A DNA stretch of 64,000 nt from an uncultured Methanomassiliicoccaceae archaeon (GTDB lineage: Archaea; Thermoplasmatota; Thermoplasmata; Methanomassiliicoccales; Methanomethylophilaceae): positions 62,001 through 126,000 of the forward strand of contig CAJJJM010000004.1 in NCBI GenBank assembly GCA_905187815.1, in the 5' to 3' direction. The notes beneath the pieces are model-generated. The model made no database searches and was not told the origin of the DNA. It saw only the letters and a list, made by a program, of their open reading frames with translations. Shown here piece by piece: positions 8,507-16,714 of the stretch. The position numbers and the translations under genes are program-made. The number at the start of each line of letters is the position of its first letter. The first letter of the stretch is position 1.

Positions 8507-8546
8507 CCAGCACCATCGCGTGGATGATGTTATGCGATGGTGCTGG
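8507..8546. repeat. Perfect 13-bp inverted repeat (strong hairpin) between the DUF169 gene and mcrB
   Basis: CCAGCACCATCGC at 8507-8519 is exactly complementary to GCGATGGTGCTGG at 8534-8546, with a 14-nt loop that can extend the stem by two more wobble or Watson-Crick pairs. No T-run follows, so a classical terminator is doubtful. It lies about 120 bp before the mcr TATA box. It may be a processing or termination hairpin for the DUF169 transcript or a regulator site for mcr. Confidence 0.6.
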
Positions 8547-8666
8547 GTCATCCAACCCATTAAATACAACGAGTGTCCAGAGACTCCCCTCCTTGGGTAA
8601 CATCGGAACCTCGGAGACCCCCGATTTTTAACGATAATTAACGATTTCACAGCGTTATTACTACTG

Positions 8667-8744
8667 TTTTATATGCCGATAACAGGTTATACCGCTTGCA
8701 AGGGGACGCTGGCCCGCAAGGGCTGGCAAAATGAACAAGGAGGT
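8667..8744 (+). promoter_or_regulatory. mcr operon promoter, leader and ribosome-binding site
   Basis: A TATA box TTTTATAT lies at 8667-8674 in an AT-rich stretch that also repeats TAACGAT upstream (near 8630-8645). Transcription should start near 8698, leaving a leader of roughly 50 nt. AAGGAGGT at 8737-8744, 5 nt before the mcrB ATG, is a near-perfect Shine-Dalgarno, as expected for one of the most highly expressed operons of a methanogen. Confidence 0.7.
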
Positions 8745-8749
8745 ATGAA

Positions 8750-10084
8750 ATGCCAAAATACGAGGACGTAGTTGACTTGTATGACGACTGCGGAAAACGC
8801 ATTGCGAAAGACATTCCGCTCGAAGCCATCAGCCCGCTGCGCAACAACGCGATCAAGAAGATCGTGTCCCTGACAAAGAGGACCTGTGCCGTCAACCTGG
8901 CTGGCATCGAGAAAGCCCTCAAGACCGGCTCCATGACCGGAGGCGGAGTTGTTATCCAGGGAAAGGAGATCGACATCCCTCTCGTTGAGAACGCCGACAA
9001 GATCGCGCAGATCATCAAAGAGAATGTCCAGGTCTACGACGGCGACGGAACCACTGTCACTGTCAAATCCGGCGGAAAGAACATCGTCGTCATCGTCCCT
9101 GAGGACAGGATGAACGCCGGTATCGAGTACACCACCGGATTCACCGCCACCGCTGCCGCGACCACCGAGGCCATCATCGACACCTTCGACATTCCGATGT
9201 ACAAGGCCAACATGGTCAAAGCCGCCGTTTGGGGAAGGTACCCCCAGACAATCACATTCCAGGGTGCCAACGTCAAATCCATCCTCGAGGTTCCTCAGAA
9301 CAACGAGGGTGCCGGATTCGCCCTGAGGAACATCATGGCCAACCACGTGGTTTCCCTGGTCAACAGGAACGCCATGCAGGGAACCGCCCTGTCCGCTATC
9401 TTCGAGCAGTGCGGATCCTACGAGATGGGAGACACCATCGGTAACTTCGAGAGGGGTGCCCTGCTCGCTCTGGCCTATGAGGGACTGAACGCCAACAACA
9501 TGCTGTACACCATGGTCAAGAAGAACGGAAAGACCGGAACCGTCGGAACCGTTATCGAGACCCTGATGGGAATGGCCATCGACGACGGAGTCATCCGCGT
9601 GAAAGAGACCCTCCCCTCCGGATACAAGGTGTACACAACCGACGACCTCCCGAAATGGAACGCCTACGCCGCTACCGGAATGGTTGCCGCCGTCATGGTC
9701 AACATCGGAGCCGCCAGGGCTGCCCAGGGAGTTCCCGGAACCATCCTGTACTACAACGATCTGCTCGAGCACGAGTCCGGTCTCCCCGGTGTCGACTACG
9801 GAAGGGCCGAGGGAGTTGGAGTCGGTATGTCCTTCTTCTCTCACTCCATCTACGGTGGAGGAGGACCCGGTCTGTTCCACGGAAACCACGTCGTTACCAG
9901 GCACGCCAAGGGCGTCGTGATCCCCGCTATCACCGCCGCCAACTGTCTGGACGGAGGAACCCAGACCTTCTCCGCTGAGGCCACATCCGGTCTCTTCAAA
10001 GAGGTCTTCGGTGACATGGAAGAGTTCAGCAAGCCCATGCAGTACGTCGCTGCCGAGGCCAAGAAGGTGAAGAAGAAACTGTGA
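8750..10084 (+). CDS. mcrB: Methyl-coenzyme M reductase, beta subunit
   Basis: McrB (444 residues) is the beta chain of the alpha2-beta2-gamma2 enzyme that reduces methyl-CoM with CoB to methane and the CoM-S-S-CoB heterodisulfide. The conserved beta-chain features are present: KYEDVVDLYDDCGK at the start, GLLALAYEGLNANN-like helices in the middle (ALLALAYEGLNANNML near 240) and the terminal SIYGGGGPGLFHGNHVVTRH segment near 365-385, which lines the CoB channel. Codon choice is clearly more biased than in neighbouring genes, fitting very high expression. First gene of mcrBDGA. Confidence 0.98.
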   Translation: MPKYEDVVDLYDDCGKRIAKDIPLEAISPLRNNAIKKIVSLTKRTCAVNLAGIEKALKTGSMTGGGVVIQGKEIDIPLVENADKIAQIIKENVQVYDGDGTTVTVKSGGKNIVVIVPEDRMNAGIEYTTGFTATAAATTEAIIDTFDIPMYKANMVKAAVWGRYPQTITFQGANVKSILEVPQNNEGAGFALRNIMANHVVSLVNRNAMQGTALSAIFEQCGSYEMGDTIGNFERGALLALAYEGLNANNMLYTMVKKNGKTGTVGTVIETLMGMAIDDGVIRVKETLPSGYKVYTTDDLPKWNAYAATGMVAAVMVNIGAARAAQGVPGTILYYNDLLEHESGLPGVDYGRAEGVGVGMSFFSHSIYGGGGPGLFHGNHVVTRHAKGVVIPAITAANCLDGGTQTFSAEATSGLFKEVFGDMEEFSKPMQYVAAEAKKVKKKL

Positions 10085-10094
10085 GGTCCGAAGT

Positions 10095-10529
10095 ATGACG
10101 AGTAAATCCGCACCTCCAGCCGATTATGCGGGAGTACCTCTCCCCGAAGTCATGATCATCACCAACCGTCTGTTGAGCGCTGACACGACTGAGAACGTCC
10201 TCAACGCTCTGGAATCTGTCCCCAACATCAGGCAGATAAATCTGACGGGAGAGAGCATCCCCAAGACCATCAACAACGGGCCCGGAAAGGGACTTCCCAA
10301 CAACCACTCTGAGCGCAAGGTGATCAAGGTGAAAGGGAAGGACGTCGAGCTCCGCTACCTGGTCGGAGGATTCCTCATCGAACTCGAGGTCGATGACGAG
10401 GAGATGCTGGACGCAAGGCTGGAGCAGATCAAGGAGGCGTGCAATGCAACGATCGAGCACGGCTACAGCCTCCAGGTCGGAAGGTACTCGAAATACAGAC
10501 CCACGCTTCATGATTACAGGAGTGAATAA
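10095..10529 (+). CDS. mcrD: Methyl-coenzyme M reductase operon protein D
   Basis: The 144-residue protein sits in its usual place between mcrB and mcrG. It contains LPEVMIITNRLLSADTTENVL near residues 17-37 and the GPGKGLPNNHSERKVI segment near 63-78 that is typical of McrD. McrD is not part of the mature enzyme; it binds MCR and is thought to act as a chaperone in F430 loading or assembly of the inactive enzyme. The start is 10 nt after mcrB. Confidence 0.95.
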   Translation: MTSKSAPPADYAGVPLPEVMIITNRLLSADTTENVLNALESVPNIRQINLTGESIPKTINNGPGKGLPNNHSERKVIKVKGKDVELRYLVGGFLIELEVDDEEMLDARLEQIKEACNATIEHGYSLQVGRYSKYRPTLHDYRSE

Positions 10530-10530
10530 A

Positions 10531-11307
10531 ATGGCAGCTTACAAGAGGCAGTTCTATCCGGGATCCACCACACCTGCTAAAAACAGGCGCAGATACATGG
10601 ACCCGAAAGTCAAACTGAAGAAACTTCGCGACGTCTCCATGGACGACGTCGTCAGGATCATGGGACACAGGAACCCTGGAGAGGACTACAAGTCCATCCA
10701 CCCCCCAATCGAGGAGGGCAAGGAGCCCGACTGCCCCATCAGGAAACTCGTGACCCCCATCGAGGGAGCCAAGCACGGAGACAGGATCAGGTACATCCAG
10801 TTCACCGACTCCGTCTACTTCGCCCCCATCTCGCCCTACCAGAGGGCCTGGATGTACCTCTCCAGGTACAGGGGAATCGACACCGGAACCCTTTCCGGAA
10901 GGCAGATCATCGAGGTCCGTGAGAGGGACCTTGAGGTGCTCGCCAAGGAGTACATCGACAACGAGACCTTCGACCCCGCCCTCACCGGTATCAGGGGAGC
11001 CACCGTTCACGGACACGCCTGCCGTCTCGACGAGCACGGACTGATGTTCGACGCCTGGCAGAGGTACGTTTGGGACGACGAGAAGAAAGAGGTCGTCTAT
11101 GTGAAAGACCAGGTCGCCATTCCGCTCGACAGGAGGATCTCCGTCGGAAAGCCCGCTGCAATGTCCGACCTGAAGAAGAGGACAACCATCTTCAGAGCTG
11201 ACGGAGTCGACATGAGGGACGACAAAGAGGTCACCATGTACGGACTCAGGATCCACAAGCTGAGGACCCTGGGCGGCTACCAGCCCTGGAAGGTTAAGGG
11301 AGAGTGA
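10531..11307 (+). CDS. mcrG: Methyl-coenzyme M reductase, gamma subunit
   Basis: McrG (258 residues) starts at ATG 10531, one base after the mcrD stop, giving the canonical N-terminus MAAYKRQFYPGSTTPAKNRR. The family motifs VMGHRNPGEDYKSIHPP-like (IMGHRNPGEDYKSIHPP near residue 45), FTDSVYFAPISPYQRAW near 90 and RGATVHGHACRLDEHGLMFD near 155 are intact. It is the small subunit that closes the F430 active site. Co-transcribed with mcrB, mcrD and mcrA. Confidence 0.98.
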   Translation: MAAYKRQFYPGSTTPAKNRRRYMDPKVKLKKLRDVSMDDVVRIMGHRNPGEDYKSIHPPIEEGKEPDCPIRKLVTPIEGAKHGDRIRYIQFTDSVYFAPISPYQRAWMYLSRYRGIDTGTLSGRQIIEVRERDLEVLAKEYIDNETFDPALTGIRGATVHGHACRLDEHGLMFDAWQRYVWDDEKKEVVYVKDQVAIPLDRRISVGKPAAMSDLKKRTTIFRADGVDMRDDKEVTMYGLRIHKLRTLGGYQPWKVKGE

Positions 11308-11312
11308 TTACC

Positions 11313-12971
11313 ATGGCAGGAAAAGAGAAGCTGTTCATGGAAGCATGCAAAAAGAAGTTCAAGGAAGAGCCCACCGACATCAGCACCAAATACTACTGCT
11401 TCGGTGGATGGAGGCAGTCGAAATCCAAAGTCGAGTTCCAGAAGGAGGCCGATGAGATCGCCAAGAAGCGTGGAATCCCCATGCTCAACGAGGACATCGG
11501 AGTTCCGCTCGGACAGAGGAGCTGGATGCCTTACCAGCTCTCCCACACCGACATCTTCGCCGAGGCTGATGATCTCCACTGCGTCAACAACTGCGCTATC
11601 CAGCAGGCTTGGGATGACATCAGGAGGACCATCCTCGTCGGACTCGACTCTCCTCACCAGACCATCGAGAGGAGGCTCGGAAAAGAGGTCACCCCCGAGA
11701 CAATCAACAACTACCTGGAGACCGTCAACCACACCATTGCCGGAGGAGCAGTCGTTCAGGAGCACATGGCTGAGATCAACCCTGCTCTCGCCTGGGACTC
11801 CTACGTCAAAGTCTACTCCGGAGACGACGAGCTGATCGACGAGATCGACCCCAGGTTCGTCATCGACATCAACAAACTGTTCCCCGCCGATCAGGCCGAG
11901 CAGCTGAAGAAAGCCATCGGAAAGACCCTCATGCAGGCTGTCCGTGTGCCCACCATCGTCGGAAGGCTCATGGATGGAGCTACCGTCTCCAGGCACGCCG
12001 CCATGCAGATCTCCATGGCTTTCATCTCCTCCTACAAACTCGCAGCAGGAGAGGCCGCCATCGCTGACTTCGCGTACTCCGCGAAACACCAGTCCCTCGG
12101 AATGGGAACCATGATGCCCGCCAGGCGTGCAAGGGGACCCAACGAGCCCGGAGGAATTCCCTTCGGATACCTCGCCGATATGGCCCAGTCTGACCGTGTC
12201 TACCCTGACGACCCCGGACGCGCCTCCCTCGAGGCTGTCGCCCTCGGAGCCATCATCTACGACCAGATCTACCTCGGCGGTTACATGTCCGGTGGAGTCG
12301 GATTCACCCAGTACGCCACCGCCGCGTACACCGACAACATCCTCGAGGACTACGTCTACTACGCCATCGACCAGATCAAATCCAAGTACGGAGGCTTCTG
12401 CAAACTGGACCCCGCTAACATGGATGAAGTCATGAAACTCGGTGACGACATCAACGCATACGCCCTCGAGATGTACGAGCGCTACCCCGCCGTCATGGAG
12501 ACCCACTTCGGAGGATCCCAGAGGGCCACCGTTTCCGCAGCCGCTACCGGTATCGCGGGAGCCATGGCTACTGGAGTCGCCGATGTCGGTCTGAACTGCT
12601 GGTACCTCTCCATGCTCCAGCACAAGGAGAGGACCGGAAGGCTCGGATTCTACGGATTCGACCTGCAGGACCAGTGCGGTTCCGCCAACTCGTTCGCGTA
12701 CAGGTCCGATGAGGGTCTCCCCATGGAGGTCCGTGGACCCAACTACCCGAACTACGCGATGAACGTCGGTCACATGTCCGGATACACCGGTATCCCCAAG
12801 GCCGCCCACGTCGCTCGCGGAGACGCCTTCACCTGCAACCCGTTCGTTAGGGTTGCCTTCGCTGACCCCTCGCTGGTCTTCGACTTCGCCAACGTGACGA
12901 AGGAGATCGGACGCGGAGCCCTCAGGGAGTTCGTGCCCGCCGGTGAGAGGAGCGCTGTCATCAAGGGATGA
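11313..12971 (+). CDS. mcrA: Methyl-coenzyme M reductase, alpha subunit
   Basis: McrA (552 residues) starts at ATG 11313; an in-frame ATG 9 nt earlier is inside the mcrG stop overlap and is less likely. Diagnostic segments are RARGPNEPGGIPFGYLAD near residue 272, GGYMSGGVGFTQYATAAYTD near 325 and FYGFDLQDQCGSANS near 446. The latter carries the Gly that is thioamidated in characterised MCRs, and SRHAAMQ near 228 carries the N-methylated His. The alpha chain binds F430 and both thiol substrates. The gene ends the structural operon and overlaps the DUF2098 gene by 4 bp. The thioglycine enzyme (YcaO) is encoded at 28267-29490 and MCR activation genes at 16715-24030. Confidence 0.99.
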   Translation: MAGKEKLFMEACKKKFKEEPTDISTKYYCFGGWRQSKSKVEFQKEADEIAKKRGIPMLNEDIGVPLGQRSWMPYQLSHTDIFAEADDLHCVNNCAIQQAWDDIRRTILVGLDSPHQTIERRLGKEVTPETINNYLETVNHTIAGGAVVQEHMAEINPALAWDSYVKVYSGDDELIDEIDPRFVIDINKLFPADQAEQLKKAIGKTLMQAVRVPTIVGRLMDGATVSRHAAMQISMAFISSYKLAAGEAAIADFAYSAKHQSLGMGTMMPARRARGPNEPGGIPFGYLADMAQSDRVYPDDPGRASLEAVALGAIIYDQIYLGGYMSGGVGFTQYATAAYTDNILEDYVYYAIDQIKSKYGGFCKLDPANMDEVMKLGDDINAYALEMYERYPAVMETHFGGSQRATVSAAATGIAGAMATGVADVGLNCWYLSMLQHKERTGRLGFYGFDLQDQCGSANSFAYRSDEGLPMEVRGPNYPNYAMNVGHMSGYTGIPKAAHVARGDAFTCNPFVRVAFADPSLVFDFANVTKEIGRGALREFVPAGERSAVIKG

Positions 12972-13255
12972 TCTCGGTGCAAGTCGGCGACCTGATGAAG
13001 TACGCCCCCACCTCCACAGTGGGTAAGGTGACGGACATCAAGGAGAAGGACGGCAGAGTCTGGGTAAGACTGGACTTCACCGACCTCTACTATGATGCGG
13101 TCCACCTCATCCCCGCGGATCCGTCGGAGTACATCGAGGTCTCCTTCAAGGAACGCAGAGTGTCCAAAGACGGGCAGATGCAGTCTATTGATGACATCAA
13201 GAGGGAGACTCAGGAAGTCGACATTTCCGAGATGATGCCCTCTGGAGGCGGATAA
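12968..13255 (+). CDS. DUF2098 family protein downstream of mcrA
   Basis: The 95-residue protein has the DUF2098 core VGDLMKYAPTSTVGKVTDIKE and VWVRLDFTDLYYDAVHLIPAD. This small beta-rich domain is restricted largely to methanogens and is often found beside mcr or A2-type ATP-binding genes. It begins inside the mcrA stop codon (ATGA), so it is translated with McrA. The function is unknown; tight coupling to mcrA suggests a role in MCR assembly or regulation. The tail after residue 65 is polar and probably disordered. Confidence 0.8.
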   Translation: MISVQVGDLMKYAPTSTVGKVTDIKEKDGRVWVRLDFTDLYYDAVHLIPADPSEYIEVSFKERRVSKDGQMQSIDDIKRETQEVDISEMMPSGGG

Positions 13256-13276
13256 ACTTTCCAGAAAAACCTCTTA

Positions 13277-13309
13277 CACAGGGGCTTGTCCCCTGTGGTC
13301 TTTTTTTTT
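13277..13309 (+). terminator. Terminator of the mcr operon
   Basis: CACAGGGG at 13277-13284 pairs perfectly with CCCCTGTG at 13290-13297 across a 5-nt loop and is followed by an uninterrupted T-run to 13309. The T-run is what archaeal RNA polymerase needs; the hairpin strengthens it. Confidence 0.85.
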
Positions 13310-13366
13310 GTGTTGGGAAGGGTTTGGCCGGACCGAGGGTCCGGCGTTCGGTGTTCGATACCGGCA

Positions 13367-13945
13367 TCAGTTCCGGTCCATCATGCCGATGTAGTCCAGG
13401 ATGATCCTGGCGGCGTTCTCCACGCCGACGGGTCCCGTGTCGATGGACAGATTGTAGTTCGACGAGGACCCCCAGACACGACCCGTGTAGCGCCTGTAGT
13501 ATTCCGCCCTCTCGCCGTCCTTCTTCCTGATCCTCTCGTATGCGTCCCTCTCGGAGATGCCGTTGCGTTCTGCGGAGCGTCTGATGCGGTCCGGTATGGG
13601 TGCGGTGACGAACACGCTCACGACGTCGTCCCTGCCCCTGAGCACGTAGTCCGCACATCTGCCGACGAAGACGCACCCTCCTCTGGAGGCGATGTCCATG
13701 ATGGCTTCCGACTGGGATTCGAACAGGGGGTTGGATGCAGGGATGCCGCCGAAGTACAGGTGGCTTCCGGCGCGCCTCTCCTCCGATCTCTCCACCTCGT
13801 CAACGCTCAGCCCCGCCTTCCTCGCGGTCTCCTCGATGATCTCGCGGTCGTAGCATCTGACACCCATGAGGTCGGCAAGTATGCGTCCGACCTCGCGTCC
13901 GCCGCTGCCGTTCTCCCTTCCAATTGTGACGATTACATCATTCAT
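13367..13945 (-). CDS. Cytidylate kinase-like family protein
   Basis: The 192-residue protein starts at ATG 13945, 6 nt after GGAGGTG. It begins MNDVIVTIGRENGSGGREVG, the modified P-loop of the PF13189 cytidylate-kinase-like family, and carries the CYDREIIEETARKAGLS lid-like segment near residue 33, FVGRCADYVLR near 95 and DRIRRSAERNGISERDAYERIRKKDGER near 120. Members phosphorylate nucleotides or regulate metabolism, but the family lacks a firmly assigned substrate in archaea. It overlaps the upstream membrane-protein gene by 8 bp, so the two form an operon. Confidence 0.8.
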   Translation of the reverse strand: MNDVIVTIGRENGSGGREVGRILADLMGVRCYDREIIEETARKAGLSVDEVERSEERRAGSHLYFGGIPASNPLFESQSEAIMDIASRGGCVFVGRCADYVLRGRDDVVSVFVTAPIPDRIRRSAERNGISERDAYERIRKKDGERAEYYRRYTGRVWGSSSNYNLSIDTGPVGVENAARIILDYIGMMDRN

Positions 13946-14459
13946 CGCCGACACCTCCTCTGTTCTGGGTCTTGAGCTTACGGATGTGCATCCTCTTCAT
14001 CAGCAGCCTGGCCGCAGGCTGTGCCAGGAGGACCTCGATCCAGAAAGCGGCGCAGAAGTTGTACGGCCAGTTGTAGATCCACCTGGACGTCTGCTCCAGG
14101 CTGAGATGTCCCTCTATGACGGTTCCGATGATGGGTCCGATCGCGGTCATGATCATCGACATGCATGTGACGCACACGACGATATTGGCAACGATCCTTG
14201 CATTGGCACTGTCGGAGGGGGAGATGTACCTGGCGATGAAGTAGTCGGCGATCCTGCCGACGATGAAGGTCATGAGCAGCATGACCACCACCCATACAAC
14301 GACATATGTGGGGATGACCTCCAGGATGTACTCCGGTCTGAAGTCCCCTATGCTCCGGCTCATGTTGAACAGCGCCATGAGATAGGCGGTGATCGCGGAA
14401 ATCACTCCTCCGTAGAGGAGTCCCTCCCTGTTGTTCCATGGGAATCTGAGCTCTTCCAT
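13938..14459 (-). CDS. Four-span membrane protein, possibly DUF2798-like
   Basis: The 173-residue protein has four clear hydrophobic segments, near residues 14-32, 48-72, 85-108 and 130-150, and a basic C-terminus (KRMHIRKLKTQ). The closing pattern YNFCAAFWIEVLLAQPAARLLMKR resembles the second half of DUF2798 proteins, but I cannot confirm membership. GGAGG 5 nt before the ATG supports the start. It is translated ahead of the cytidylate-kinase-like gene with an 8-bp overlap. The function is unknown. Confidence 0.6.
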   Translation of the reverse strand: MEELRFPWNNREGLLYGGVISAITAYLMALFNMSRSIGDFRPEYILEVIPTYVVVWVVVMLLMTFIVGRIADYFIARYISPSDSANARIVANIVVCVTCMSMIMTAIGPIIGTVIEGHLSLEQTSRWIYNWPYNFCAAFWIEVLLAQPAARLLMKRMHIRKLKTQNRGGVGDE

Positions 14460-14652
14460 TGTAACCTCCGGAATCCAGATGACGCACTGTTTCCGGTAGG
14501 CCGAGAAATGGCTCCCCTTCTGATTTACGAGCGTGCACTGGTGCTTGAGCGGGCAATGTCGGGTTGTATTTCAAATCGACCCGACAGATTATAGTCTGAT
14601 TCAGAACTAAGATGTCCGACCTGGGACCAAAGCGCCCGGGCCGGATTTGTGT

Positions 14653-15213
14653 TTAGTTGATCCTGTTGAAGGCCACAAGGACCGAGGCAAGCTTCGAATC
14701 GTCCTGCAGGCCGTAGTAGGACCTGATCTTGAGGTCCGATGTGGGGGCGGGACTGCACGAGATGACGTCCTTGCATCCGTTGCTCTCGTTGAGCTCCGGG
14801 AACGAGACCGGAGGCATGACGAACGTCTCTCCTCCGTCAGCCTTTACCTTGGGGAAGAGAACGAAACCGTCGGACAGCCAGACGACGTCATCCCTGTTCT
14901 CGTACTTCTTCATCGTGAACGGGAAGACCTCCTCTCCGATGATCTCGCCGTTGCCGGATTCGAGGATGACCGTGGGTTCCGGCGGAGGTCTGAACCTGGG
15001 GTCCTTGACGATGCAGATCACGCTGTCACGTTCGAGGGCCTGTTTGAAACCTTCGTTGTCGACCTCGATGTCTCCCATGGCGCGAACCTTGGATTCCTCC
15101 TCTCTCAACTCTTCCAGGATGGTCCTGTCGAGATAGAATGCGTGTACTACACCCCTGAGGCCTCTAATCAGCTCGAGCTGTTTGTCTCCAGGTGCGTTAG
15201 GATCAGGTGACAT
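14653..15213 (-). CDS. Hypothetical protein, 186 residues
   Basis: I do not recognise the family. A TATA box (CTTTTATAC on the minus strand, near 15240-15248) lies about 27 nt before ATG 15213, which fits a leaderless transcript and supports the start. The protein is soluble, acidic and proline-rich around residue 72-78 (FRPPPEPT), with a helical N-terminus (ELIRGLRGVVHAFYLDRTILEELREEE). There are two Cys residues late in the chain. It is monocistronic and lies between the membrane-protein operon and methanogen-specific genes. Confidence 0.6.
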   Translation of the reverse strand: MSPDPNAPGDKQLELIRGLRGVVHAFYLDRTILEELREEESKVRAMGDIEVDNEGFKQALERDSVICIVKDPRFRPPPEPTVILESGNGEIIGEEVFPFTMKKYENRDDVVWLSDGFVLFPKVKADGGETFVMPPVSFPELNESNGCKDVISCSPAPTSDLKIRSYYGLQDDSKLASVLVAFNRIN

Positions 15214-15274
15214 GAAGAACGAATTAGTATGATATTGTATAAAAGGTTTTGTTGATATGTCCTGAAACGGACGA

Positions 15275-15622
15275 TCACTTCAGTCCTGCCTGGCTCTCAT
15301 CATCGATGAAGCAGATCGTGGAGTCGCGCTTCAGCCCGAGACCTCCGGCAACCTCGATCGCCTTGACGATCCCTGCGGGAACCGGGCATGCGGTGTGCGG
15401 GATGTTGTCGTTGGCCAGCTTGTAGACCTCGGACTTGTGGAACTCGGCCTCGACCTCGCAGTAGGGACTCATGGGCTGGAGCCTCCAGGACATCTTGAGG
15501 ATGTTCGGGCAGTCGCTCTTGATCTCGATGTCGACGAGTCCCATGTCGTTCTCCTGTGCGATTATAAGCGTCTTCATCTTGCAGACGCCCGCGTCGACGC
15601 AGACCATGCATTTCTCACTCAT
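15275..15622 (-). CDS. Small Cys-rich conserved protein, possibly DUF6951
   Basis: The 115-residue protein starts MSEKCMVCVDAGVCKMKTL at 15622, 8 nt after AAGGAG; two earlier in-frame starts sit inside that ribosome site. It has an N-terminal CxxCxxxxxC cluster, a further Cys in KSDCPNILKM near 40, YCEVEAEF near 58, HTACPVPAGIVKAIEVAGGLGL near 80, and a Cys near the end, so it probably binds a metal or Fe-S cluster. The layout recalls DUF6951, a small family of methanogens. It overlaps the DUF2111 gene by 8 bp and is co-expressed with it. Confidence 0.6.
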   Translation of the reverse strand: MSEKCMVCVDAGVCKMKTLIIAQENDMGLVDIEIKSDCPNILKMSWRLQPMSPYCEVEAEFHKSEVYKLANDNIPHTACPVPAGIVKAIEVAGGLGLKRDSTICFIDDESQAGLK

Positions 15623-16574
15623 TGTCATCACTCCTTAGCCGTATCAGGTTGTTGATCCCCGTCATGGAGCGTATGTCCACGACGCCGATGGCGGCGATGA
15701 TGCGGTTGTCCAGTTCAATCGGTGTTACGATAACCCTGATGCCCTTGTAGGGGCCGGCCGTTGCGATTTTCCTGATAGTGGTGCCCGCATTTATTACTTC
15801 TTCGAGGACCGGACCGTTGTATGCGTTGTCTATCACCGCCCCGTTCTCGATCCTGATCCCGAGGTTGTCCCTGCTCTTGGCGCAGACCGGGAGACCGCCG
15901 ACGAGGTCGTGGATCGCGAAGGCTAGGGAGATGAGCTCGTTGCTGGTGCTCCTCTGGGTGAGGATGTCCTTCAGCTCCCTGTTGAACTGGAGGCCCCCCA
16001 TGATCGTGAGGCCTGCGATGACGGCGCCGATCTCCGCCGACTCCCTGGTCGGGCCTGTGCCGATGATGACCACGTCGTCGTTCTTGAGGCTGAACACGGA
16101 TCTGATCTTCGACTCCACCTCGGGGTCGACGGGGTAGTCGGATCCGGGGAAGATGAGCTTCCCGTTGGTGTATATCAGCGTGGTGGCACCGGTGGCCCCG
16201 GACTTGATCGCGGCGTCCCTCTCCTCGCACCCGTACTTCACGTTCCTGGCCATCTTCGGGACGCGGACGGCGCAGTCCCTGTCGCCGATGGTCAGGTCAC
16301 TGATGGATATGTCCGCGACGTCCATGTGGACTGATTTCTTGAACTCGGTCCCTGCGTCAGTCAGTAGGATCCCGCTCTTGCCGATGGTGATCATGCTCTG
16401 ATCTTGCATCATCGAGAGGATCGTCCTGGTGCTGCCCTCTCCGATACCCAGGATCTGGGACAGCTTCTTCCTTCCAACGGGGTTTGTGTCGTCGAGGCAC
16501 TGGAAGGCCTTCCATATGTGGTAGTCGTTGAATTTCGGTACGGGACCACCGAGGTTCGACGGGCGGGACAGCAT
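15615..16574 (-). CDS. Winged-helix regulator-like protein with DUF4443 and DUF2111 domains
   Basis: The 319-residue protein begins with a winged-helix segment (GRKKLSQILGIGEGSTRTILSMM near residues 33-55, then SGILLTDAGTEF). A central domain with GATGATTLIYTNGKLIFPG follows, and the C-terminal third (LISLAFAIHDLVGGLPVCAKSR to RIIAAIGVVDI) matches DUF2111. This arrangement is found in methanogens and Archaeoglobales and looks like a ligand-sensing transcription factor. It is divergent from atwA (140 bp apart), so it may control the MCR-activation operon and its own two-gene unit. The ligand is unknown. Confidence 0.7.
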   Translation of the reverse strand: MLSRPSNLGGPVPKFNDYHIWKAFQCLDDTNPVGRKKLSQILGIGEGSTRTILSMMQDQSMITIGKSGILLTDAGTEFKKSVHMDVADISISDLTIGDRDCAVRVPKMARNVKYGCEERDAAIKSGATGATTLIYTNGKLIFPGSDYPVDPEVESKIRSVFSLKNDDVVIIGTGPTRESAEIGAVIAGLTIMGGLQFNRELKDILTQRSTSNELISLAFAIHDLVGGLPVCAKSRDNLGIRIENGAVIDNAYNGPVLEEVINAGTTIRKIATAGPYKGIRVIVTPIELDNRIIAAIGVVDIRSMTGINNLIRLRSDDNE

Positions 16575-16684
16575 ATGGATGTATCATATATCCAATAAAT
16601 AAACATAATTGTCCAGCCATTATACGCGCGCACGAGGTTTTCACGGTGTTAACAGAATTTACTTCAGGGGTGTTCTCCATTATA

Positions 16685-16692
16685 GTTTATAT
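16685..16692 (+). promoter_or_regulatory. TATA box of the atwA operon
   Basis: GTTTATAT lies about 27 nt before the atwA ATG at 16715, indicating a leaderless or nearly leaderless transcript for the long MCR-activation operon. The divergent DUF2111 gene starts at 16574, so the 140-bp gap holds both promoters. Confidence 0.6.
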
Positions 16693-16714
16693 GGCGTGAG
16701 TCGTTCGGAGAAAC

